Assembly (NCBI RefSeq): GCF_046536515.1
Contig: NZ_JAWDMQ010000020.1
Coordinates: 1 to 26,243 of the forward strand
Source: Caldisphaera sp046536515
GTDB lineage: Archaea > Thermoproteota > Thermoprotei_A > Sulfolobales > Acidilobaceae
Direction of reading: 5' to 3'
Length of the DNA: 26,243 bases
In this document: positions 16,705-23,239 of the stretch, in pieces
How positions within the stretch are numbered: the stretch's first letter is position 1
Layout of the letters: every line of letters starts with the position of its first letter
Notes under the pieces: model-generated
Databases searched by the model: none
What the model was told of the DNA's origin: nothing
The model's input: only the letters and a program-made list of their open reading frames with translations
Translations under genes and position numbers: made by a program

Positions 16705-17874
16705 ATGCTTAGTGAAATACTAACAGCACTACTTGAATTATCGTTAATAATGTTGTTTGCTGCATTAATGGGAAGTATATCAGTTAAATATAGGTTTCCT
16801 AAAGTTGTAGGAGAGCTAACAATAGGTATAATAATATCGCCTTTTTTAATAGGAGGATTTATAAATAAAATTATTAATTTAAATCTCTTTAGCATTAATA
16901 ATTACGTTCTTTTATTTTCAGAATTTTCTGTAATTTTAATGATTTATTCTAGTGGTTTAGAATCTGGCATATTATCTCTAAAGTCATCTGGTATATGGGG
17001 AATATTGGGAGCTATCTTTGGAGCAACAATTCCATTTATTTTTGGAACATTTTTATTAAAATTTTTTGTATCTTTTAATGTAGCTTTAATTATGGGATCA
17101 GCCTTAGGTGCAACAAGTCTTGCAGTCGTTTCATCATTGATTAAAGAATTGAATTTAAAAGGAAAAGGCATAGATTTTATTTTAACAGCTGGAGCATTTG
17201 ATGATGTTGTTTCTTTAATTATTTTATCTGTTGCATTAGCAATAAGTACATTAGGAGGCTTTAGTTATGGACACATAATAAGGATAGTATTTTTTTATAG
17301 CATTGCTTGGGTTATTATATTTGCAATATCTGTTTTCATAATACCTAGAATATTCAATAGGATTAATGATAAATATGCTTTTGAGGCATCATTAGTAACT
17401 ATTTTTGGCTTAACAGCAATTATGACAACATTGGGTTTTTCTGCAATAATAGCAGCTTATATAGCAGGAGTGTCTATGGCTGAAAGTAAAAAGGTCGCAA
17501 TTTTAAGGAAGAATGTAGATGTATTGCTAAGCATATTTGGATCCATATTTTTCGTTGTTGTGGGTCTAGAGGTTAACCTAGTTAATTTATCTTTATTAGG
17601 AATATTTTTAAGTGTTTATTTAACTGCTTTAGCAATCATTTTTAAGATTTTAGGAATTTATCCATTCGCATATATTACTACGAAAAGCCATAAATCGAGT
17701 TTTGCAATTTCAATGGGTATGATACCAAGAGGTGAAATAGGTTTAGTAGTAGGTAGTATAGGGTTAACTTATTCCATATTAAATGATATGGAATTTTCAT
17801 CTATAGTTATAATGTCACTACTTACATCAATTATTGGTGCTATAATTTTTAATAATATTTACCATTACATCTGA
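16705..17874 (+). CDS. Monovalent cation:proton antiporter, CPA2 family
   Basis: 389 residues, nearly all membrane helix (about 12). GSALGATSLAVV (131-142) and AGAFDDVVSL (162-171) correspond to the two crossed helices of CPA2 antiporters; the paired aspartates D166-D167 are the electrogenic type seen in NapA-like Na+/H+ exchangers. GMIPRGEIGLV near the end is a conserved family motif with a structurally important arginine. There is no C-terminal TrkA-N domain, so it is the short form. It would exchange Na+ or K+ for protons across the cell membrane. GGGGGAT lies 5 nt before the ATG. It stands alone between the tnpB element and the nucleotidyltransferase. Confidence 0.88.
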   Translation: MLSEILTALLELSLIMLFAALMGSISVKYRFPKVVGELTIGIIISPFLIGGFINKIINLNLFSINNYVLLFSEFSVILMIYSSGLESGILSLKSSGIWGILGAIFGATIPFIFGTFLLKFFVSFNVALIMGSALGATSLAVVSSLIKELNLKGKGIDFILTAGAFDDVVSLIILSVALAISTLGGFSYGHIIRIVFFYSIAWVIIFAISVFIIPRIFNRINDKYAFEASLVTIFGLTAIMTTLGFSAIIAAYIAGVSMAESKKVAILRKNVDVLLSIFGSIFFVVVGLEVNLVNLSLLGIFLSVYLTALAIIFKILGIYPFAYITTKSHKSSFAISMGMIPRGEIGLVVGSIGLTYSILNDMEFSSIVIMSLLTSIIGAIIFNNIYHYI

Positions 17875-18001
17875 AAGCCTTGCATTTCAGTGGGTCAGAT
17901 ACCATGTTATTAGAAATTAATAATGAATAATTATTTATAAAAAATATATGTTATATTGGGGAATTAAAATATAAGGGCTTTTTGATAATAATAAATAAAT
18001 G

Positions 18002-18015
18002 GGTGAACATAAATT
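18002..18015 (+). promoter_or_regulatory. Ribosome site and probable AUU start codon
   Basis: GGTGA at 18002-18006 is followed by 6 nt and then ATT at 18013-18015, the same GGTGA-N6-start spacing as at 10621-10634 (TTG). ATT directly follows an in-frame TAA, and the sequence after it encodes the expected TSIKKALIPIGG N-terminus. The next ordinary start, TTG at 18034, falls inside the family's first strand and has no such ribosome site. Confidence 0.6.
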
Positions 18016-19251
18016 ACATCAATAAAAAAAGCATTGATACCAATAGGAGGTTTAGGAACAAGACTCTATCCTTTAACAGTAGATACATCAAAACCTATGG
18101 TTAGATTTTTAAATAATTTTCTCATAGACTTCACTTTATCTGAGTTGGCTTATAGAGGAATTAATGAGGTATTTCTAGGAGTAAGTGGATTTTACAATTA
18201 TAGGGATGTTTATGATCATTTAGGTGAAAGGTTTAGGGTTAAAATTGATAATGAGAACAAAATAATAAAAATAAGGTATCAGCCAAATGAAGACAGTATT
18301 GGCAACGCTCACTCTATAAAAATTATGGCAGACTATTACGATATCTCGGATGATGTATTAATTATCCAAGGTGATACTGTAGCAAGCATTAACGTTAGTA
18401 ATCTATATAAATTTCATCAGTCAAACGATGCATTTATAACAATAGTTTTAAAGGAAATAACAGATTCAGAAAAATTAAAGCAATTTGGAGTTGCAAAAGT
18501 TGATGAAAATATGAAAATTGAGAACTTTATTGAGAAACCAAGTAATCCAAAAGAATTACCTTCAAGACTGGTAAATACAGGAATTTACGTGTTATCTAAA
18601 GATTTTGTTAAGTTTTTGAGATCTTCAGAGTTTAATGAAATGCTTAAATTAGGTAAAGGAGACTTTGGTAAAGATGTGATACCATATCTTATTTCTAAGA
18701 AATATAAAGTTATGGGATATGTTAGTAATGGTTATTGGTTTGATGTAGGGACTTTAGATAGTTTTATGGAAGCATCATATTATCTTTTGAATAACATAGA
18801 AAGGGAAAGGCTGGATGTTGAAACTACATATAAAAATGTGTATATGCAAGGGAAGAGTAAAAGATCGAAAAATGATCACATAGAATTGATTGAAAAGATA
18901 GCAACAAATAAAGTTCAATTTGAAGGAAAAAATTTAGTAGGGAGGCATGTCAAAATAGGAGAAAATGTAAAAATGGTCTCATCAGTTATAGACAACTATA
19001 CTGTAATAAAAGGGGATAATGAAGTTAAAAACTCAATTATTATGGACAGAAGCCTCATAGAAAGCGGTGCTATTGTAGAAAGAAGCATCGTTGGGAGGCA
19101 TGTCAAAATAGGAGTTAATGTAAAAATAATTAATAGTCATTTGGGTAATAATGTAATAATCGGAGATGAAACTCAAATAATTAATTCCAGCATATGGCCC
19201 CACAGAACCATTGAATCAAAATCTCTTATATCAGATAGAAAAATAATATAA
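18013..19251 (+). CDS. Sugar-1-phosphate nucleotidyltransferase (GlgC/RmlA-like) with left-handed beta-helix
   Basis: 412 residues from an ATT start. The N-terminal domain has KKALIPIGGLGTRLYPLT and SKPM, the signature of nucleotidyl transfer to sugar phosphates, then IIQGDT (metal-binding Asp) and FGV, ENFIEKPS, NTGIYVLS, GYWFDVGT. The last 110 residues form hexapeptide repeats (VGRHVKIG twice, VIDNYTVI, GAIVERSI), a left-handed beta-helix. The activity could be ADP- or UDP-glucose synthesis for the glycogen synthase at 6447, or mannose-1-phosphate guanylyl transfer; sequence alone does not decide. A TTG start at 18034 would remove seven residues of the first beta strand, including both lysines. 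It is a single-gene unit. Confidence 0.85.
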   Translation: MTSIKKALIPIGGLGTRLYPLTVDTSKPMVRFLNNFLIDFTLSELAYRGINEVFLGVSGFYNYRDVYDHLGERFRVKIDNENKIIKIRYQPNEDSIGNAHSIKIMADYYDISDDVLIIQGDTVASINVSNLYKFHQSNDAFITIVLKEITDSEKLKQFGVAKVDENMKIENFIEKPSNPKELPSRLVNTGIYVLSKDFVKFLRSSEFNEMLKLGKGDFGKDVIPYLISKKYKVMGYVSNGYWFDVGTLDSFMEASYYLLNNIERERLDVETTYKNVYMQGKSKRSKNDHIELIEKIATNKVQFEGKNLVGRHVKIGENVKMVSSVIDNYTVIKGDNEVKNSIIMDRSLIESGAIVERSIVGRHVKIGVNVKIINSHLGNNVIIGDETQIINSSIWPHRTIESKSLISDRKII

Positions 19252-19423
19252 AATTTAGGTTGAACAATTGTTTTTATTCATAAAATCTCATCACAATGAA
19301 TTAGCTAAGTTATTATAATATAAAAATAATGATTTGAAAATAAGTTGAGAAGCTATTAAGGTTAGAGGGCCATCAGAAAATGATGGAAGATAAAACATTC
19401 AGATTGAAATGTATTGGGAATGA

Positions 19424-19470
19424 AATCTGACCTCCTTTCCGCCCTAAAGGGCGAGGCTTTCGGTTGCAAG
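19424..19470 (+). repeat. Left-end repeat of the tnpB element family (copy 3)
   Basis: AATCTGACCTCCT, then CCGCCCTAAAGGGCGAGG (a clean hairpin) and CTTTCGGTTGCAAG. Closest to the full element's left end at 15257. It lies just past the stop of the small ORF on the other strand. Confidence 0.65.
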
Positions 19471-19507
19471 ATGGGTAAATACTCGTTATTATTTTATTAA
19501 AAGCTTC

Positions 19508-19675
19508 TTACTGGTTTTTAAGTCCTGATAGCATTTGGCTGGCCTTTTTTGCTGCTTCTTTTAGATTATCAGCAGAAACATTAAATATGATGTTAGACTT
19601 TTTCTCTTTTAATCTAAATCTGTGTTCTCCATTTAAGTAGTATTCTTCAATTAATTCAAATTCATACTCTTTCAT
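19508..19675 (-). CDS. Small protein of unknown function (55 residues)
   Basis: ATG at 19675 with GGTG 7 nt upstream; 55 residues beginning MKEYEFELIEEYYLNGEHRF. The composition is that of a real small protein: two or three strands (EHRFRLKEKKSNIIFNVSA) followed by an amphipathic helix (NLKEAAKKASQMLSGL). I do not recognise the family. The ribosome site and the first two codons also occur at 24922-24938 in minus orientation (GGTGCATAAAGATGAAA), where the frame then breaks. A TATA-like run near 19730-19745 is shared with the divergent aminotransferase gene. It may be cargo of a mobile segment. Confidence 0.6.
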   Translation of the reverse strand: MKEYEFELIEEYYLNGEHRFRLKEKKSNIIFNVSADNLKEAAKKASQMLSGLKNQ

Positions 19676-19781
19676 CTTTCTGCACCAGATACCCTTTCCA
19701 TGAAGGTGGGTTAGTTTACTTTTATCCTTAATATATATAATATTCTATACTTATATAAGATTAATAGGAGAGTGATCTGTT

Positions 19782-21128
19782 ATGGAAAGGGTTCCAGATA
19801 TAAAAGTTGAACCTCCAGGACCTGAGGCAAGGAATATAATAGAAAAAGATCAAAAACTATTAATGCAATCATATGTTAGATGGTATCCATTAGTTATAAA
19901 GACGGGTCATGGGGCCGTTGTGGAAGATGTTGATGGCAATAAATATATAGATATGAATGCTGGCATTGCTGTTATGGCTTTGGGTCATAATCATTCTAAG
20001 GTTGTTGAAGCAATAAAGCGTGAGGCAGAAAAGTTACAACATTATTCTTTAACAGATTTTTATTATGAAGAAGCTGTAAAAAGTGCTGAAAAACTATTGT
20101 CTGTTGTCCCAATAAAAAATGGAAGGGTTTTTTACACAAATAGTGGAACTGAAAGCATAGAAGGAGCCTTAAAAATAGCCAGATATTATCATGAAGGTAA
20201 AAGGCAATATATTATAGCATTTTTAGGAGCATTCCATGGAAGAACAATGGGTTCATTATCTTTAACAGCAAGTAAAGCTCATTATAGAGAAAATTATGCT
20301 CCTTTAGTTCCAGGAGTAATTCATGTTCCATATCCTTATACTTATAGATGTCCTTTTAACACTGATGACCCCAAAGAGTGTGGAGAATCTGTTTTAGGTT
20401 ATATAGAAGATTGGATATTTACTAAGCTGGTTGAGCCAACAGAAGTTGCAGCAATATTTGTTGAACCAATACAAGGAGAAGGTGGATACATAGTTCCTCC
20501 AGATAATTTTTTACCTGGTTTGAGAAAGATTGCAGACAAATATAAAATACTTCTAGTTGATGATGAAGTACAGTCAGGCATAGCTAGGACTGGTAAATGG
20601 TTTGCAATTGAGAATTGGAATGTAGTTCCCGATATTATAGCAATGGCTAAAGCTATAGGAGGTGGATTACCATTAGGAGCTATAGTTGCAAAGAGTGAAG
20701 TAATGGATACTATGAAAAAAGGTAGTCATGCGAATACTTTTGGAGGAAATCCAATTGCATTAGCAGCTATGGAAGCTGTTATAGATACTATAAAGGAAGA
20801 AAAATTGGCAGAAAGGGCTTCAAAACTGGGTGATATGGTTCTTAGATACTTCAATGACCTTAAAGAAGAATTAGAAATAATAGGAGATGTTAGAGGAAAA
20901 GGTCTAATGATAGGTGTAGAACTTGTTAGAAATAAAAAGACTAAAGAACCTGCGTCCAAAGAATTAGGCAGAATTCTTGATAAGTCATTTAAACGTGGAG
21001 TCTTAGTAATAGGTTCTGGTGTTTCATCAATAAGAATTGCCCCACCATTGGTAATAGAGGAAGATCTGCTCGCAAAAGCCATTGAGATTGTTGGGGATAT
21101 ACTAAAAGAAGAAAACAGTAACCTTTAG
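19782..21128 (+). CDS. Class III PLP aminotransferase (acetylornithine/ornithine/4-aminobutyrate type, or amino-acid racemase)
   Basis: 448 residues, fold-type I class III. GAVVEDVDGNKYIDMNAGIA, FYTNSGTESIEGALKIARYY, GAFHGRTMGSLSLTASK, EPIQGEGGYIVPP, LLVDDEVQSGIARTGKWFA and the PLP lysine in AMAKAIGGGLPLGA are all present. The length and the PPGPEARNIIEKDQ start resemble archaeal proteins annotated as 4-aminobutyrate aminotransferase, some of which act as broad amino-acid racemases or ornithine omega-aminotransferases. ArgD-type enzymes are shorter (about 390), so I do not call argD. The ATG follows GGAGAGTGATCTGTT. Its end repeats an 18-base stretch found in the next gene. Confidence 0.88.
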   Translation: MERVPDIKVEPPGPEARNIIEKDQKLLMQSYVRWYPLVIKTGHGAVVEDVDGNKYIDMNAGIAVMALGHNHSKVVEAIKREAEKLQHYSLTDFYYEEAVKSAEKLLSVVPIKNGRVFYTNSGTESIEGALKIARYYHEGKRQYIIAFLGAFHGRTMGSLSLTASKAHYRENYAPLVPGVIHVPYPYTYRCPFNTDDPKECGESVLGYIEDWIFTKLVEPTEVAAIFVEPIQGEGGYIVPPDNFLPGLRKIADKYKILLVDDEVQSGIARTGKWFAIENWNVVPDIIAMAKAIGGGLPLGAIVAKSEVMDTMKKGSHANTFGGNPIALAAMEAVIDTIKEEKLAERASKLGDMVLRYFNDLKEELEIIGDVRGKGLMIGVELVRNKKTKEPASKELGRILDKSFKRGVLVIGSGVSSIRIAPPLVIEEDLLAKAIEIVGDILKEENSNL

Positions 21129-21140
21129 AGAGGGAAGATT

Positions 21141-21356
21141 TTGGATATTCAGGAAATAAAAAATAAAATTTTATTTTTATTGGAAGAAAACAGTAACCTT
21201 ACTTTTGATGAGATTAAAAAACTATTAGATTGGAAAGGAGATTCAAGGCCTTTAAGGATGGCCTTGTCTGATTTAGTTAGGGAGTCAAAAGTAGAAAGAA
21301 TACCAAATTATGATAGGAAGAGAATGGTTTTTAAAAAAGTGAAGAATGATGGATAA
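21141..21356 (+). CDS. Small winged-helix protein
   Basis: 71 residues, TTG start at 21141 with GAGAGGGA upstream, 12 bp after the aminotransferase stop. IKNKILFLLEENSNLTFDEI, then LDWKGDSRPLRMALSDLVRE and VERIPNYDRKRMVFKKV fit a three-helix winged-helix with a wing near 55-66: likely nucleic-acid binding. It probably shares a transcript with the aminotransferase and overlaps the next gene by 11 nt. EENSNL here and at the end of the aminotransferase are encoded by the same 18 bases. Confidence 0.7.
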   Translation: MDIQEIKNKILFLLEENSNLTFDEIKKLLDWKGDSRPLRMALSDLVRESKVERIPNYDRKRMVFKKVKNDG

Positions 21357-21546
21357 AATACAAGGATTAAAGTTAATTAGTTTTATAGCTTTTTTCCTAT
21401 CTATTACGTCTTTTATTTTATCTATTATAGCATATATTAAGTTCAATTCGCTTGCATATCTAGGAATTTCATTTTTTTGGATTTTTTTGTCTATAATATC
21501 TCTATTATTGGGTAGAGTCTCCAACAATAAAATAGGCAGTAGATGA
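21346..21546 (+). CDS. Small membrane protein with two helices
   Basis: 66 residues. Two hydrophobic segments, about 10-30 (LISFIAFFLSITSFILSII) and 37-55 (LAYLGISFFWIFLSIISLL), with a short loop; basic C-terminus (NNKIGSR). It overlaps the winged-helix gene by 11 nt and runs tail to tail 42 nt into the convergent HTH gene. No family recognised. The overlap with the upstream gene favours a real, coupled gene. Confidence 0.55.
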   Translation: MMDKIQGLKLISFIAFFLSITSFILSIIAYIKFNSLAYLGISFFWIFLSIISLLLGRVSNNKIGSR

Positions 21547-21723
21547 ATACCTTTTTACGTAGCCCATTTTTTCTAGATTTTTTAGTATTTTTCCAGATGT
21601 TTTATGTGATGTGCCATAATATTTTGAAAACTCTTTTATTGTTATGTATTTCTTATTAATGCTGTTTAATTCTTTTGCTATTAGATTTAGATTTAATGTA
21701 ACCTTTAAATATTCTTTTTTCAT
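21505..21723 (-). CDS. HTH protein, likely DNA-binding regulator
   Basis: 72 residues, ATG at 21723 with GGTGA 4 nt upstream. ITIKEFSKYYGTSHKTSGKI followed by LKNLEKMGYVKRYSSTAYFI is a clear winged helix-turn-helix: recognition helix in THKTSGKILKNLEK-like sequence, wing after GYVKRY. Such short archaeal HTH proteins are widespread. Its own ribosome site lies in one arm of a 10-bp inverted repeat (21728-21762), suggesting self-regulation and control of the divergent gene at 21800. Confidence 0.75.
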   Translation of the reverse strand: MKKEYLKVTLNLNLIAKELNSINKKYITIKEFSKYYGTSHKTSGKILKNLEKMGYVKRYSSTAYFIVGDSTQ

Positions 21724-21727
21724 TTTA

Positions 21728-21762
21728 TCACCAATATCAGATAAACCTTTTTATATTGGTGA
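21728..21762. promoter_or_regulatory. Inverted-repeat operator between divergent HTH gene and the gene at 21800
   Basis: TCACCAATAT (21728-21737) and ATATTGGTGA (21753-21762) are perfect 10-bp inverted arms, 15 bases apart. One arm contains the GGTGA ribosome site of the HTH gene; the spacer and other arm hold its TATA-like AATATAAAAAGG (minus strand). A dimer bound here would cover the promoter region of both genes. Confidence 0.6.
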
Positions 21763-21799
21763 GTGTCAGAATAACAAAGGTAAAGAAGGTGAAACGAAA

Positions 21800-22093
21800 G
21801 TGACGGGAAACAATAAAATATATACAAAATATAAGAGATTAATCGAGTTATTAAACTTAAGACAACTAGATGTCTACAGAGTAGAGGGAAAAGATGGAAA
21901 GATAAAGGAAATAGTAAGATTGTTAGATCCTACAACAAGGAAGGTTGCAAATGTTGATCTAAATACAGTAAGGGAATCGCTAAGCTACATAGAATTTTTG
22001 AACAAAATAAAAGAAGGAGTGTCAAAAGAAGGTATAAATATAAACGATAGGGTATGGAATAGTACATTAAAATTATTGAATAAAAATAAGTAA
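21800..22093 (+). CDS. Small conserved-looking protein of unknown function
   Basis: 97 residues from the GTG at 21800, which has GGTGA 7 nt upstream; a longer frame reaching back to 21644 lies across the divergent HTH gene and has no ribosome site. The protein is charged and helical: YKRLIELLNLRQLDVYRVEG, then GKIKEIVRLLDPTTRKVANV, then RESLSYIEFLNKIKEGV. It might be a nucleic-acid-binding or regulatory protein, but I recognise no family. It is divergent from the HTH gene and shares its operator. Confidence 0.65.
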   Translation: MTGNNKIYTKYKRLIELLNLRQLDVYRVEGKDGKIKEIVRLLDPTTRKVANVDLNTVRESLSYIEFLNKIKEGVSKEGININDRVWNSTLKLLNKNK

Positions 22094-22175
22094 ATATATA
22101 ATAATTTTATAAGTGATTCATAATAGCAACTAGATATATATACTTTTGAATTCTAAAATTAATTGGGCATTAGAT

Positions 22176-22508
22176 ATGAGAATTGCTTTGGTTTATGATG
22201 AAACTCAGAATTTAAAACCGTTAGATGAAGGAGAAATATTAGCTATTATAGATGAAGAACAAGAAGTTGTAGAACAATACGAAAATCCTGGATTTAAGGT
22301 AGGTAAAGACGTTACAATGGATGCAATCATGCAGCTAGGCGCTCAAGCTGTTATAGTAAAGCATGGTTACTTAGATCAAAAATCATATGGCCTATCTAAG
22401 GGTCACCTTTCCTATATGTTAATAAATCAATATAACACATTAACTGAAATTATTGAAAATTTGGATGATGTGAAAGCAAAAGCTATTGATGAATTAAATG
22501 AACTTTGA
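22176..22508 (+). CDS. NifX-like / dinitrogenase-cofactor-fold protein (tentative)
   Basis: 110 residues from the ATG at 22176 (MRIALVYDETQNLKPLDEGE); an in-frame TTG at 22146 would add ten residues and sits too close to an AT-rich promoter-like run. The first strand, the acidic middle (AIIDEEQEVVEQYENPGF), and TMDAIMQLGAQAVIVKHGYL recall the NifX fold, in which the second half carries 'GvdvVI-xG-x-G'. The usual DHFGR signature is absent, so this is a divergent member at best. It would be the third such domain in the window. Confidence 0.6.
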   Translation: MRIALVYDETQNLKPLDEGEILAIIDEEQEVVEQYENPGFKVGKDVTMDAIMQLGAQAVIVKHGYLDQKSYGLSKGHLSYMLINQYNTLTEIIENLDDVKAKAIDELNEL

Positions 22509-22572
22509 CAAAAGAAGGACAAGCCTTTTATTTTAAAGTAAGAGGAGGTAAGAAGAGCAAGGTTGCTAGCTC

Positions 22573-22618
22573 AATCAATATTGATTAAAAAATTTTTATT
22601 ATTTTTATTAAAAAATTT
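22573..22618. promoter_or_regulatory. Palindrome and tandem AT-rich repeats before the macrodomain gene
   Basis: AATCAATATTGATT (22573-22586) is a perfect 14-base palindrome, followed by two copies of ATTAAAAAATTT (22584-22595 and 22607-22618). They lie 50-95 bases before the ATG at 22669 and may be an operator or part of the promoter; in AT-rich DNA some of this could be chance. Confidence 0.4.
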
Positions 22619-22668
22619 CGAAGCAATCTTATTTCCTCTAGTAGAAAATTAATAAATAGGTAGAAGTT

Positions 22669-23211
22669 ATGCGTTCGTTTAAACTGAATAATACAATTAT
22701 AGTTATTAAGGTTGGTGACATAACTCAAGAAGAAACAGAGGCCATAGTTAATCCAGCAAACTCTTATTTAATTATGGGAGGAGGAGTTGCAGGAATTATA
22801 AAAAAGAAAGGAGGCATTAAAATTGAAGAAGAAGCGTTAAAATATTCTCCTATTGATGTTGGTAAAGCAGTTTTAACTAGTGCAGGAAAATTAAAAGCTA
22901 AATATGTCATACATTCTCCTACAATGCAATATCCTGGACAAATAACAACAGAATATAATGTTAGATTAGCTATAAGAGCTGCGTTAAGATTAGCATTAGA
23001 AAATAAAATAAAATCTATAGCTTTTCCAGGTATGGGTACTGGAGTTGGAGGAATTCCTTATAATTTGGGTGCAAAAATTCTTTTGGAAGAAATAAAGCAT
23101 TTTGTTGAAGAGAACGATTATTTTGATATGATAAAATTAATAGCCTATGATAAAGAGTTTTATTACGAATTAGAAAAATATGCTAACTCCATTTTAGTAA
23201 ATGAATTATAG
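22669..23211 (+). CDS. Macrodomain protein (ADP-ribose binding/hydrolysis)
   Basis: 180 residues, all one macrodomain. VGDITQEETEAIVNPAN (15-31) with the catalytic-type Asn at 28, GGGVAGII (37-44), GKAVLTSAGKLKAKYVIHS, and AFPGMGTGVGGIP, the second ADP-ribose loop. The family removes ADP-ribose from proteins or nucleic acids or hydrolyses ADP-ribose-1''-phosphate left from tRNA splicing; the latter is attractive in a genome with tRNA introns but is inference. The start ATG follows a weak GGTAGAAG. It lies 28 bp before the threonine-synthase-like gene, so co-transcription is likely. Confidence 0.92.
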   Translation: MRSFKLNNTIIVIKVGDITQEETEAIVNPANSYLIMGGGVAGIIKKKGGIKIEEEALKYSPIDVGKAVLTSAGKLKAKYVIHSPTMQYPGQITTEYNVRLAIRAALRLALENKIKSIAFPGMGTGVGGIPYNLGAKILLEEIKHFVEENDYFDMIKLIAYDKEFYYELEKYANSILVNEL

Positions 23212-23239
23212 TTTAAAATAAATTATTTTAATAAATACT

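Larger units (their letters stand above)
19424..19719 (+). mobile_element. Possible non-autonomous tnpB-family element carrying a 55-codon ORF
   Basis: A left-end copy (19424-19470: AATCTGACCTCC, hairpin CGCCC-TAAA-GGGCG) and a right-end-like stretch (19681-19719: TGCACCA, CCATGAAGGTGGG, TAGTTTAC) lie in the same order and orientation as in the full element at 15257-16533, about 295 bp apart. The right-end part aligns with 24922-24961. Between them is the minus-strand ORF 19508-19675. Bounding is by similarity only. Confidence 0.4.

Noticed and set aside
19252..19423. CCATCA-GAAAA-TGATGG hairpin after the nucleotidyltransferase as a terminator or small RNA
   Set aside because: Six pairs with no conserved boxes or poly-T tract; too weak to annotate as a feature.
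21644..21799. Longer N-terminus for the gene at 21800
   Set aside because: The extension lies over the divergent HTH gene and its operator; the GTG at 21800 has the proper GGTGA ribosome site.
22541..22656. Open frame after AGAGGAGGT
   Set aside because: The ribosome-like motif has no start codon at a usable distance, and the translation is a low-complexity Leu/Phe/Lys run.
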